In this document: one piece after another, positions 23,798 through 32,980 of the stretch
Numbering within the stretch: position 1 is the first letter of the stretch
How the letters are laid out: every line of letters starts with the position of its first letter
Notes under the pieces: generated by a model
The model's input: only the letters and a program-made list of their open reading frames with translations
The model's database searches: none
Told to the model about the DNA's origin: nothing
DNA from: Riptortus pedestris
Lineage: Eukaryota > Arthropoda > Insecta > Hemiptera > Alydidae
Reading direction: 5' to 3'
DNA length: 64,000 nucleotides
Assembly (NCBI GenBank): GCA_019009955.1
Contig: CM032228.1
Location: 133,883,501 to 133,947,500, forward strand
Made by a program: the position numbers and the translations under genes

Positions 23798-26700
23798 TCT
23801 CCTCTCCTCTCTCTCCTATGACAATAAAAGCATCTGTCTATCTCTTCCCATGGCGAGCTCATCACCGGCAACATTATTTTATATTATCATTATTTTCGAT
23901 ATGTTAGAGCTCAACACTTCTTTTTTATCACATGAAAAATTTAATTACAAAGTCTGCATCATTCCTGGGAATCCCGGTTTGTCATTCATCATGATATTCA
24001 TAGTTTTAAGTCCAAGCCTGTTTAATTTAATTTAACTTTCATGCTTTTGTTGCCACTTGGGGTAATCAAACTTCATTTGCATAAACACCGAATTTGAGTG
24101 TTGTGCAACACCAGCTGCACCAGACAACTGTTTGCCACCTCCAGGACTGTAGGTACACTCAGTGAGATCATTTATAAGACCCTATATCTTAACAATTTTG
24201 TATTTGTGTTTTTATAAATAACTGCGGATATGGAATGTGCTTTTCCCTGAATTTCCTTTTTAATCATTAAGTATTGAATATTTTTTCAGGTATGTACAGT
24301 ATAGACCTTGTAAGTGAATCATTATATGATTGGAATGTGAGACTAATGAGTGTAGATCCAGATTCTCCACTTCATAGTGACCTAATAGAACTTAAAGAAA
24401 AAGAAGGGAAAGATTCAATCCTTCTGAATATGATTTTCAAAGAAACTTATCCATTTGAGCCTCCATTTGTTCGCGTTGTCCATCCAGTCATTTCTGGTGG
24501 ATATGTCTTAGTAAGTATTCTTAATGCCTATTGAATTTAATTCTATTGTAATTAGTTGTACTTTGTAAATTTCGTTTATAAGGTCTTTTTATTTTAAAGT
24601 GTTAATCATTATTTAATGCATGTGGTTGCTTTTAATTGGTTTAATTTAAGTTCCATCACCAAACAAAATAGGTTAAAACTGTGTCCATGACTGTCTTGCG
24701 TGATGATATTTTTTTTTAATTTTCTAAGCTTTTTTATATATAACATTTTTGGATAGTGTCTGATGTTCTATTGTGTAAATTGTTTTTGTGCAGGTTGGAG
24801 GTGCAATTTGTATGGAGTTGTTGACTAAGCAAGGTTGGAGCTCAGCTTATACTGTTGAAGCTGTAATCATGCAAATTGCAGCAACTCTTGTAAAAGGGAA
24901 AGCAAGGATACAATTCGGAGCCCCTAAGGTTGTTGGCCAGGTATTTTATTTAGTGGCATACCTTAAATCCCCTTATTTCCGTTTTAAATTTTTATTTTTA
25001 CTTCTAATAATGCCTATATGTGATGAGTATGTGGTTCTTAGGAGCTATAATATTAAATACTAAAATTTAGGATTTTATTCATTCTACTAATTACTGTCAG
25101 TTGAATAAGTGAATCATTTCAGAGCTCTATACATACCTGGGAATACCATTCTGCTGTTAAAGGCACATATCCATGGGTGCAACCCCATCATTCTATCAAT
25201 TTTATGAGTAAATGTTAATCTAAAGAAAATTTTAATTAGGGTTTTTTTTTTGACACTGTCTTGTTAGGCCATGTTGTCACAACATTTGTGTTTTAATTTC
25301 AGATTTCAATTTGTACATCAAACATATAGTGCATTACTTCTTGTGCATAATTATTCACTACATAGTCACTTGGACTGACTGGTCATTTTTCTCCAACTGG
25401 GGAACCAAAATTTGTGACACTGAATATTGTTTTATAGAACCCTCAAATTGGTAATACTTTGCTAGACAACTACTCGTATGTGCACATTATAAATAACAGA
25501 TTTGAATTTTCAAATTCTAAAATGATAGATATAGGTATATCAAAATATCCTGCTATATAATGTTGGTGTTATTTGTACATAAATTTGTTTTGTCGGTTTT
25601 TATAAATATTTATTTTTCCAAAAGTGTTTTATTTCTGATCACAGACAGGAATATGATTGGAAACTGAAATATATTCCCTTTATTCTAGACACCACAGAAA
25701 AACCGTGAATTACACAGCTCCTGTGAGAAGAGCCTTTTTTTTCAGTAACAATGATCTGCGAGTCTTTAAAATTCATATTTATAAATATTGTTGCTATAGC
25801 AGTATGTTTATTTTACATTGAAAGATGTGTCAATAAGTGGCATAGTTTTATTGCCAACTGTGGTACTCGTGGTTTTCCATGTTCTCAGACAACCTTATAT
25901 AATCCATGTGACAGTTAGCATTCTGCCACAGTGATCGTGCCTCCATTTTCATACTCAAAAAATAAGATACATGAATTCTTTCTCATGAGACACCTCATCA
26001 AATTGACATAGAGAGGGTGTTCAATTTAATACAATAATTATACATAATTTAATTTTCAGCTCAAGTTATATATTTATGAGCATATCTTATTAACTCGTAT
26101 TTGCCAAAAAAAGTTTCTCTATATATCAAAAACAATAACTTTTTATATATTCATGATTGACTAAAAATGAATAGGAGATGAAATATCACATTTTTTAAAT
26201 TCACCCTTCAACTTTGTTCATCTGTAACTAATATAGCCATTAAGTTGGGGTTATAATACACATCCTAAATTTCGTCCTTTTCAGTCCCGTTATTTACGTA
26301 TGATCAAGTTGTTGGGTTGAGTCCATATCATCAAATCATGGTTAAAGTTGGTTATATGATTAAAATTGAATAGGACAAAATTTCTCTAAATTACAAAATT
26401 AACTTTTAATATGTAGGTGTTTGCTGAAAAAATAATTAGAAAGCCTATGTAGGGTTTTTTTGTTTTATACCTTCCCACTCCTGTTAGTTTGTAAGAATAA
26501 TAATAAAAATACAGGTTGATTAAAAACTGTCACACCTCTACTGAAAAAGTTTATTCAAACGAAGGAGCGCTTTTGAAGGCGTGCATCATCATCAGTGCTC
26601 GGACTCCCTGAATGGTGACTTGCGGGCTTTAGAACCAGATCCTAAACTGGTCCTAAGGTAATAAGATCAGTCAGGATCCAGGACGTTGAGGCACTGATAA

Positions 26701-29700
26701 TAATGCACTGCATCGAAAGCGCTCCTTTGAATAAACGTTTTCTGTGGAAGTGTGGGCATTTTTAATCCATCTGGATAAACAACTTTTGTTATGTGCGCAT
26801 TTGCCAAAAAACCAATAGAAAACGAAATAGCACTATTTTTAATTTCATGCCTGCCTTATAAGCCCCACTCCTGTCTGTACCTAGAAATTTTAATATAGCT
26901 TATGATGAGGGAGGTCTTAATACTAAATTACATATGGACTTTCGTTCAGTTCAGTCTTTTATGCCCTTTAAAATTGTTGACTCTCGCTTTAGTTTTTGGT
27001 GTATATCTCATTTACTCTTTGTTATATGACAAAAGTGTATATAACAAACATTACTTTAAATAACAAAATAAACAACTTTTGTTATGTGCATATTTGCCAA
27101 AAAAAAAACCAATAGGAAACGGAATATAACTATTTTTAATTTCAGGCCTCCCTTATAACCCCCACTCCTGTTCATCTCAGAGAATATTAGTATAGCCTAA
27201 TGTCTAAGTTGGGTTAATAGTAATATATGTACCAAGTTTCATAAAATTTGGTTCAGTCATTTATGCGTGAAAAGGTAACAAACAGACACCAAAGCCACAA
27301 TTTGCATATATCGTGTCTATGGTATGTGAAACGAAAAAGTTTTTCTATTTCAACACGCCAACAATGGGTAACACATCTATAGTATTGAATAATAACCTAT
27401 TGTTGACAATATCATTGGAACTCATATTTTTTGGTATTTCAGCAATGCTAGAAATTAAAATAAAAATAAGTTTTATGTTAAAGTCATAGTTATTTATTTA
27501 TAATGGCCTATTTCTTTTCCCAGGGACAGTACAGCTTAGCACGAGCACAACAAAGTTTCAAGTCACTTGTTCAAATTCATGAGAAAAATGGTATAGTATC
27601 TATTCTTCTAATTTTATTTATTTATTTTTTAGAAATAATTTACAGTTTTTTTGTGTTCAGCTTTATTTATTCAGTAAATTGAAAGCCTTTAATTAATTAA
27701 AGACTAACATCTACTCATCATCCCAGTACATTCTGATTGGTGCAGTTTCAATATCTTTGGGTCTGATTTCACCGGATTTTTTCTACTCTCAATTCTTTGT
27801 TCTGATTGATTTATTCAGGTCTTTAAAGGTGACCTCAAACTTCATTCTATTGTTGCACTTTGAAATTCTCTCCAATCAAAGCATTTGTCCTAAAATCACC
27901 AACCAAAGGCCACTCAATCGTTTTACATATTATTCATTGGTTTTGAATGATTAATCCTAAGCATTTTTTTCGGAGGAGAAGCTTCCTAAAATTGGCAGGA
28001 TCTGAGTTCCTTTTTAAAACAATTAATACTCAAAATGACTGTGTCCATGACCTGGTCAGACCAGTCCACAGGTCTGTGTCCCACATTGAGGAATTTTACC
28101 CTGAAGAAGTTAGCGACATGAAAACAGTATGCAGTATTTAAGTTTGAAATAAGATGCATTGCCAATTCCATAAGGCACTGTTGACCAATTATAAAGAAGT
28201 GTGGATTTACTGAAGGGTGAAAACTAAGAAATTCAAATACTTCAACTAAGACATTATTAGAGTTATAGAATTTCTTAGGTAGGATTGATGCCTATTAGCA
28301 GAGCCCTTGCCTCTCCCAACTCTCGTAATCTCAACTAAGTTTTACCCAGTACGTATGCATTATCTGTTTCAACTTTCTTCATTCATCCTCTCCCACCTCA
28401 CAAAAGCTAATAATTATTTACTTATGCATTACTTAAAATATTCAAATTAATTTGGTATTGTTGTATACATGTTATTTACTATTTTATTTGGAAATTAGGT
28501 ACATTTGGAGCTGATGAAAATTAAAAATGTAGCTCATTTTCCTTCTTACTACTTCTCAATGGTAAAACAACCCAAATTGTGTGATTATCTAGTTATTATT
28601 CTTATTATTTGTCATTAATTTGTAGTTTTATTACGAAATATGCTCACTAAATATGCCCACTTTTTTTTATTAGAATTTGTTTTCATTACAATTTGAGAAT
28701 ATGAAGCTATTTATTGAAGCACATAATATAATATCAAAATACATTATATCGTGTCCAAGACAGCTGCTGAGGGAGAGCTTTGGGGAAAAGGTCCTTAAAC
28801 CATTTTCTGTTTTTTTTTTTTCCTGTAAATGTTTTGTTATGACAGTGTTATAAATGGTAACGTAGGGTCTCCTGTGCACCATATAGATCCAGAATTTGTT
28901 TCTAACTGTAACACCAAAATGCACCCTATAAATGGTTAAGGGTAATCTACTGGGGGTTACAAATTTCTTTCTTAATATTAGTTTAAAAAAAATGTATTGA
29001 ACATCAATGGTAGAAAATCAAATTTGGAATAAGATTGGCTATATAACATTTTTCAAGCTGACTCATAAAAACTGAGATATTTCAACTTTTTGTTTTCTGA
29101 CTCTCGCCTTGGTTTTGTTTCAACCATTAGCAAACTTTAGTTTTACATTAAAGGCTTAAATATTGATTTTTGTAATGATGAAACAATAATTGCCACTGCT
29201 AGAGCATTAACAGAGAAATATATAGTACAAGTACGGGCGCACACACACACACACACGTACATACTTACTTAACTAAATTGGAGAACCAATTTATATTGAT
29301 CTAGTGGGAGAATTCCGTGCATCTAGTTTGCAGCTAATTGAAGAGTTCCCAGAGGCACCTGTTGGTGCTAAACCCTTCATTTCCTGAATTTATGTAGTCT
29401 TTTACCCAGCTGTTATTGTTATCTTTGATTTTGGGAAGGTTGTTTGTCTCATCCTGTTATTATTTACTTGTGTGTAAGGGATTAGCTGTCTATCGCTGTC
29501 GTCTTGCGTCCATTCAGGCATAAGGTTTCGTTCTCATGTTGTATCGGGATTTCCATTTTGCATTTTATTTAGTAGGTTTTTCAATTCCATATTAATTTTT
29601 TAATGCCAGTAACAGGCTGCACAAAGAGCAATGAATATTGTTGCCCCCCCCCCATCCTAACATTAATTAATCAGAATGTCCATTTGCCCTTAAATGTATT

Positions 29701-31622
29701 TATTATTTTATTTAATTTACAAACCACAAATATTATTTGAATATACACATTTGAAGATGGTAGAAACAGAAATTGTAAATACAGGTCAATGTAAACAGAA
29801 TTGATAAATTATATTGGCACAAAACTGTTGTCTAACACATTGTGTGCGATAGTGAAATTATTATTTTTTTCTCAGGAGCGATTTATTTTTTTTACTATTT
29901 TAAATCAAAAACATGTTTATTTAACAAATAACCTAGCTTATATGCCTACCAACACATTTTTTAATGGTAATTAACTTATTTAATTAGCTCCTTGCCTGGC
30001 AAGGAGCTCGCTACCAGCGGACGTCGCCGGTTAGGCAACCCGCAAAGCACATGATCGGTTTAAAATAACAAGCAATGAAAACGGGTTAAAATAACACAGT
30101 ATTCGTTAACAAATAAATTTATTATTTCTATATTGTGTATTGCATTACCTATTACATAATAAACATCAATTGTTCAATTGCATACTATTCTTACAGGTGA
30201 TAACAGCTTACAGATATACAAATACATATTATACTGTAATAACTTAACTCTCCTACCATGGTACAATTTAAAACAGGTCTCAAGACAAAGCCCGGGTTTT
30301 TCTGGACATTTGGGGCAATAATAAATAGTTTGGTTTCTCACTTTTTTCCCGTCTTCTTTGATGGCCTTATTGCATTGCATACAGTTTTTTTGCAATCGCT
30401 TATTCCTTTTACCCGTGAATGGGGTAAAACTAGGAAAATGCAGCCATTTTGTGGGTATTTTCGGGGATAAGGGAATCACAGGAGTTTTGAATGATATTAA
30501 TTTATCCTCTATTGCAAGGCGAAAGTCCCTTAGAGTTCCCCAAATATCGCTTATATTGTTGAAAACTATTGACAATCATAATCTCGAAAATATGGATAAC
30601 CACTTTTTTATACCACTTCACAGTTTTTCGTTCGTGGTGGTAATAAGATAACTGTTGATCCAAGTGATCAATTCCCCCCATGTATTTGTTATAGGCAATA
30701 ACTGCATCAGGCTTTTGCCTGTCAATGCCCCTTTTGAATTTAACACTGCGCATGTGCCCCCTATGCTCTGACGAAATCATCAAAACATCGCGCTTATCCC
30801 GCCATTTTACGATGCAGATACCAGAATTATTCCATCGCTCTTTTTCATCATAATGATAAGATTGGTCAGAACCCCTTTTTTCACAGTTCGTTTTTCCATT
30901 TTTCAAAATTTTGATACCTATAAATAATACAAACCATCATTATTATTATTATTTTAAAACCCCATAAAAATAATATGCTTTATAATGTGTTAAATACTTT
31001 AAAAATCACAGTAATAATGCTTACCTTAAAAAAAAGAAGAATTTTCTGATAAAAACCCACTGAAATCGGAAACTAACGACACTGTTAGATGCAAGACACT
31101 TGTCTGAGGCGAATGAAGGCATCCAGAGTCGGTTTGTACCCCCTCCAATTCCAGTTGGGAATACCCAGGGCAGGTCCTTGCCAGGGAATGATGTCGCTAC
31201 CTGGGTTGGGACAGCCCTCCTTGCCTGGCAAGGAGCTCGCACAGGATGTGCTAACCTGCAAAGAAGGGAGGAGTGGGGAGACATCCTCATGTGGAACCTC
31301 TAGGCTCTTCTCAACAATCATTAATCTTGAATCACACTTAATTATTTAAGCTTAATTTATACTATTTAAGCTATTTATTTATTAACACTTCTCCTGTGAT
31401 ATAAATACTTTAATGTTCTGAATGTATATTGATGTGTAATAAAAACTTTTGTATTGTATAAAAACTTTCATTTTAATACAGGGAGGATTTGAAGTGAGGA
31501 GAAATCATTTTATCATTTATTTCTATTCAGTTAGCAATATCAAAAGAAGCATAATAATGTGATGCACTCATTTTTAAATTTCTTTTTCAGGTTGGTTTAC
31601 TCCACCTAAGGAAGATGGTTAA
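9557..31622 (+). CDS. UBE2Q: Ubiquitin-conjugating enzyme E2 Q (UBE2Q1/Q2 family), nine coding exons
   Basis: This E2 enzyme accepts ubiquitin from E1 on a cysteine and passes it to substrates. Exons: 9557-9718, 13792-13896, 18597-18684, 20725-20867, 22740-22899, 24290-24510, 24794-24928 (or 24940), 27524-27590 and 31591-31622. All have GT-AG introns and matching phases and give about 370 residues, against about 375 in vertebrate UBE2Q2. Residues 1-115 form the RWD-like N-terminal domain ([18 protein letters not shown]). An acidic Asp/Glu run lies at about 137-152. The UBC fold covers about 205-365, with [20 protein letters not shown] and catalytic Cys299 in [14 protein letters not shown]. 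The C-terminus is [10 protein letters not shown]. The start was chosen because [12 protein letters not shown] aligns with the family N-terminus; the frame stays open upstream to 9467. Introns are full of transposons. Confidence 0.93.
9719..13791 (+). other. UBE2Q intron 1
   Basis: 4.07 kb of AT-rich sequence. Apart from a decayed SINE head at 13325-13405, I see no element or ORF of note in it. Confidence 0.7.
13325..13405 (+). repeat. SINE head fragment, copy 3
   Basis: ATGTGAGTTAAGGTGTTGGTCTTAA, then TTGATTCCTG and GTGGGCAG, match the tRNA-like head of the SINE. The body is missing. Confidence 0.6.
13792..13896 (+). CDS. UBE2Q: UBE2Q exon 2
   Basis: 35 codons between a TTTTTGTAG acceptor and a GTAAGT donor, phase 0 at both ends. 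Encodes [16 protein letters not shown], the family's conserved W-F-x-D-S-E-D segment of the RWD-like domain. Confidence 0.92.
15385..15609 (-). repeat. tRNA-derived SINE, copy 4
   Basis: Reverse-complement copy. It begins with an (ATT)n tail, then GGTTACCACCCTTTTCTAGC, the body, GAATCGAACTCGCCACTC (box B side) and CACATGGCTAACTTGAGCCCC at the head end. Full length. Confidence 0.8.
17039..17173 (+). repeat. Helentron-like element, 5' part, interrupted by mariner
   Basis: AGCAGATTTCCCCAAGGTAAA, then AGCTATAGATG, GATGATAAAAATGAGGTCC and the start of a TA tract at about 17163. The mariner of 17174-18097 begins inside this tract. After it only (TA)n is left, with no recognisable 3' part. Confidence 0.6.
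17294..17612 (+). pseudogene. Mariner transposase N-terminal remnant and junction
   Basis: From about 17294 one frame reads [19 protein letters not shown] and then [15 protein letters not shown], the typical N-terminal helix-turn-helix of this mariner group. It then jumps to [10 protein letters not shown] and [21 protein letters not shown], which belong to the catalytic domain. The segment between, including the first catalytic Asp, is missing. The frame also shifts near 17410 and again near 17600. Confidence 0.7.
17600..17983 (+). pseudogene. Mariner DD41D transposase, catalytic C-terminal part
   Basis: 127 residues with [11 protein letters not shown] (second catalytic Asp), WPVRSPDLS and [10 protein letters not shown] (third catalytic Asp). 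There are 41 residues between these two Asp, which matches the DD41D (rosa-type) group of IS630/Tc1/mariner transposases. It ends at 17983, about 115 bp before the right TIR. The first catalytic Asp has been deleted, so the protein cannot be active. Confidence 0.75.
18098..18157. repeat. (TA)n microsatellite
   Basis: An uninterrupted TA run immediately right of the mariner. Together with the TA stretch at 17163-17173 it marks the insertion target. Confidence 0.9.
18597..18684 (+). CDS. UBE2Q: UBE2Q exon 3
   Basis: Acceptor TTTTTAG, donor GTAAAG, ends in phase 1. Encodes [20 protein letters not shown], matching the LLxELCxLxxVPxP segment that closes the N-terminal domain in UBE2Q proteins. 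Confidence 0.9.
18685..20724 (+). other. UBE2Q intron 3
   Basis: 2.0 kb. Its right half is almost entirely one full-length Helentron-like element (19583-20584). The left 0.9 kb is unassigned AT-rich sequence. Confidence 0.7.
19583..20584 (+). mobile_element. Helentron-like element, about 1.0 kb, both ends present
   Basis: Starts AGCAAATTGTTCTTAAGGGA and AGCTATTGAGGTCATACTC. It has only a short TA core (19707-19717), then TCTAGTGGTCGCA, GTCGGATC-like and TTAACAGAGATATTT. It ends with GGGAAATCTGCTTAGTTTAC, ACAGCCCTTGCGT and a T-run. The body contains two diverged copies of the AAATCG..GGGG..GAATTTTGAAAATT block (about 19825 and 20260), so it holds an internal tandem duplication. Confidence 0.75.
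20725..20867 (+). CDS. UBE2Q: UBE2Q exon 4 (acidic linker)
   Basis: Acceptor CCTAG, donor GTTGTA (weak but phase-consistent). Encodes a Pro-rich piece ([10 protein letters not shown]), then [15 protein letters not shown]. Vertebrate UBE2Q has an acidic linker in the same place. Confidence 0.85.
20868..22739 (+). other. UBE2Q intron 4
   Basis: 1.9 kb. It holds a decayed DD34D mariner (about 21355-22344); the rest is AT-rich and unassigned. Confidence 0.7.
21355..22344 (+). pseudogene. Decayed DD34D mariner element and transposase
   Basis: Reading across frames gives [57 protein letters not shown] and then the intact stretch LDLAPSDYH, with YERG-like and LTERWQKVI near the end. HDN to PSD spans 34 residues, the mariner DD34D signature. 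At least three frame breaks and an internal deletion after VYDNV are visible. The right end CGTACAACCCAATA (22333-22346) looks like a mariner TIR. No matching left TIR is present, so the left end is truncated. The longest open piece is 21958-22269. Confidence 0.8.
22740..22899 (+). CDS. UBE2Q: UBE2Q exon 5
   Basis: Acceptor TTGTTATAG, donor GTAACA, ends in phase 1. Encodes [15 protein letters not shown], then [20 protein letters not shown], the highly conserved entry to the UBC domain. Confidence 0.93.
22900..24289 (+). other. UBE2Q intron 5
   Basis: 1.4 kb. It carries a long (CT)n/C-rich microsatellite (23639-23816) and otherwise AT-rich sequence. ORFs across the CT tract are low-complexity artefacts. 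Confidence 0.7.
23639..23816. repeat. (CT)n/poly-C microsatellite
   Basis: About 180 bp of CT repeats broken by C-runs, a strong polypyrimidine tract on the sense strand of the UBE2Q intron. Confidence 0.95.
24290..24510 (+). CDS. UBE2Q: UBE2Q exon 6
   Basis: Acceptor TTTTTTCAG, donor GTAAGT. Encodes [41 protein letters not shown] and the SGGYVL leading to the active site. Confidence 0.94.
24511..24793 (+). other. UBE2Q intron 6
   Basis: 0.28 kb, the shortest intron of the gene, with no content of note. Confidence 0.8.
24794..24928 (+). CDS. UBE2Q: UBE2Q exon 7, catalytic cysteine; alternative end at 24940
   Basis: Encodes [19 protein letters not shown], with the catalytic Cys codon at 24809-24811, followed by [19 protein letters not shown]. 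Two in-phase donors occur. GTTGTT at 24929 gives the family-typical [14 protein letters not shown] junction; GTATTT at 24941 adds Val-Val-Gly-Gln. I prefer the first on family length, although the second is the better-looking donor after CAG. Confidence 0.92.
25711..25745 (+). repeat. Possible degenerate Helentron-like 3' end
   Basis: A perfect small stem-loop CACAG/CTC/CTGTG, then GAAGAGCC and a T-run, in the same order as the family's 3' end. No other part of the element is recognisable nearby. Confidence 0.3.
26200..27345 (-). repeat. Block of Helitron-type internal repeat units (inverted)
   Basis: Reverse-complement matches to the units at 54.8-56.0 kb: the complement of CATAACAAAAGTTGTTTATT near 26783 and 27062, of GACGGGCAGGAGTGG-like sequence near 26480, 26870 and 27165, and of CACGATA..TCATAGACA near 27320. 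At least two to three diverged units of about 300 bp are visible. A MITE interrupts the block at 26512-26773. Confidence 0.55.
26512..26773. mobile_element. MITE with about 60 bp terminal inverted repeats
   Basis: The left end CAGGTTGATTAAAAACTGTC...TTTATTCAAACGAAGGAGCG pairs with the right end (complement CAGATGGATTAAAAATGCCC...TTTATTCAAAGGAGCG). The TIRs cover about 60 bp at about 80% identity around a 140 bp GC-richer centre. No ORF. The family (hAT, Tc1 or other) is not determinable, and flanking duplications are unclear. Confidence 0.8.
27524..27590 (+). CDS. UBE2Q: UBE2Q exon 8
   Basis: Acceptor TTTTCCCAG, donor GTATAG, ends in phase 1. Encodes [20 protein letters not shown], the conserved C-terminal helix. 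Confidence 0.93.
28985..29220 (-). repeat. Decayed inverted Helentron-like fragment
   Basis: Reverse-strand matches to the family body: CATAAAAACTGAGATATTTC, TTTGTTTCAACCATTAGCAAACTTTAG (shared words only), ATTGCCACTGCTAGAGCATTAACAGA and then AAATATATAG. No ends are seen. Confidence 0.5.
29237..29258. repeat. (CA)n microsatellite
   Basis: Short CA run at the edge of the decayed Helentron-like fragment. Confidence 0.85.
29988..30011. repeat. 24-nt palindromic repeat, left copy
   Basis: CTCCTTGCCTGGCAAGGAG followed by CTCGC. The first 19 bases form a perfect inverted repeat (CTCCTTGCC/T/GGCAAGGAG). An identical 24-mer occurs at 31217-31240 in direct orientation, on the other side of the piggyBac relic. 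Confidence 0.85.
30174..30906 (-). pseudogene. piggyBac transposase relic, C-terminal half
   Basis: The upstream piece (30906-30502) reads [14 protein letters not shown], then [36 protein letters not shown] and [10 protein letters not shown], the conserved end of the DDE_Tnp_1_7 catalytic domain with its last Asp (MGGID). The downstream piece (30575-30174) shifts frame and carries CMQCNKA, then [22 protein letters not shown], a Cys/His-rich C-terminal domain typical of piggyBac. The N-terminal half and first catalytic residues are absent, and the shift near 30560 breaks the frame. Confidence 0.8.
31085..31300. other. GC-rich segment of unknown origin
   Basis: A GC-rich island in AT-rich surroundings, open in several frames on both strands, which is expected from composition. 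It includes the second 24-nt palindromic repeat (31217-31240). No family recognised; it may be the right end of the element that carried the piggyBac relic. Confidence 0.4.
31217..31240. repeat. 24-nt palindromic repeat, right copy
   Basis: Identical to 29988-30011, 1.2 kb away in direct orientation. Confidence 0.85.
31591..31622 (+). CDS. UBE2Q: UBE2Q exon 9 (last coding exon)
   Basis: Acceptor TTTTTCAG. Completes a Gly codon and reads WFTPPKEDG then TAA at 31620-31622, matching the invariant C-terminus of UBE2Q proteins. Confidence 0.93.
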
Positions 31623-32980
31623 ATTGTTTTTATTTTATTTTATTTTTTCATTTTTCGTCACAAGCTATATAGAAGATAAGGACTAAAGTGAAAATTTGCT
31701 GAAGAGAATAGTGTATTCTAGAATTGGATATTTTTTTAATACCCCCTGTACATTCTGTTCCCTTCGTGCTATTTCAAGCAAGTGTAATGTAATGTCTATG
31801 TATAGTTTTGATTTGTTCATAAGACTGTAATTTAAATGAAATATTCATAATTAGTAGGTAGGTGTTTATATATATTTTTTCTTTCTATTATTTTTGTTTT
31901 TGTTTACTCCTGATATATATTTCCAGATTTGTATGTGTTTGTATGTGCATATTTATATACATATACATACATACACACACATACATATTTAAGCTAAGCC
32001 TATGTTTTGTCCTGCTATAGTTGATTCGTAGTGCTAAAATATTTAGTTATAAAACTCAAGATCCCTTTTATGTTTTAAATAATTTATCAATTTATTTGTA
32101 AGCATGACAGGTTGTTTTATACCATCTCACTACTGTGTTTCTTCATTATATTATAGTATGGAAAGGCATCTTACACATTCACTTTTGGTTCCTGAATTTT
32201 ATTTCCCTTAACTGATTTTGTCGTCTTTATTATTAAACTGACATGTGCCATATTATTGGTAATTTCCAATTGTGTTTTTTATATTCCATATCAAAAACAA
32301 ATGTAGAACTAATATTAGTACACATTTTATGAAAATTTAATTATTTTATATTTGGGATAAATGCAATATATTTTTATGCTGTTTCATATATTTTAAGGAA
32401 CAATTGGAAGTCATGTTGTTATTGAATGTGTAAGGACTTTTTATTTTACTTTTATTACTAACTTGTTCGGTGAAGAGGCACATTTTGCTAATTTAATATT
32501 TTACCTTTGTAATTCTTTACATCCATCACTATAATGTTATTCTGTTTAAATATAAATATTACATTGTCACTGTATATTACTTGTATTTATAAGGGCAAGT
32601 GCTTTCATATAAATGCAATCATATTTATTGGACATATATATGGTTTTTTCCGTCTGCAGAACCTTAAGTTAAGTTGAAATTCAGTTGGCCATTCAATTCA
32701 ATTGGATTTTGGGTGTTTATGCATGCAAACATGCCTGTATGTGCATGTATATACATATACATGTTTATTCAATATTATTTATCACCATATTTATACCTTT
32801 TTAATTTTATACTCTGGATTTTTAAACATTACATGTTTAAATGTCTTTTGTTTCTACAAAACAAAACAAAACATGATACTGTATGGCAAAATGTTTTTAG
32901 ATGGGTAACTAATAGGAGTACCTCATAAAAATACTTCTTATACGAACTATGTAGAAGCTAAATAAAATAAATTTCTCAGC
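31623..32980 (+). other. Probable UBE2Q 3' UTR
   Basis: AT-rich sequence with no ORF of note. AATAAA at 32960-32965 is followed within about 25 bases by an A-run, a possible poly(A) site. Other AATAAA words exist further on, so the true end is uncertain. Confidence 0.4.

Larger units (their letters stand above)
24929..27523 (+). other. UBE2Q intron 7
   Basis: 2.6 kb. It includes a possible degenerate Helentron-like 3' end (25711-25745), a long inverted block of Helitron-type internal units (about 26200-27345) and a MITE within that block. Confidence 0.7.
27591..31590 (+). other. UBE2Q intron 8
   Basis: 4.0 kb. It contains a decayed inverted Helentron-like copy (about 28985-29220), a (CA)n tract, a piggyBac transposase relic (30174-30906, minus) flanked by 24-nt palindromic repeats, and a GC-rich segment (31085-31300). 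Confidence 0.7.

Noticed and set aside
23606..24035. Overlapping Ser/Leu-rich and Arg/Glu-rich ORFs on both strands
   Set aside because: They are translations of the (CT)n microsatellite.
29221..29260. Z-DNA-forming regulatory (CA)n element
   Set aside because: A short CA tract next to a decayed repeat has no supporting context.
31089..31349. Protein-coding gene in the GC-rich segment
   Set aside because: Both strands are open in several frames because of composition, and no motif is recognisable.
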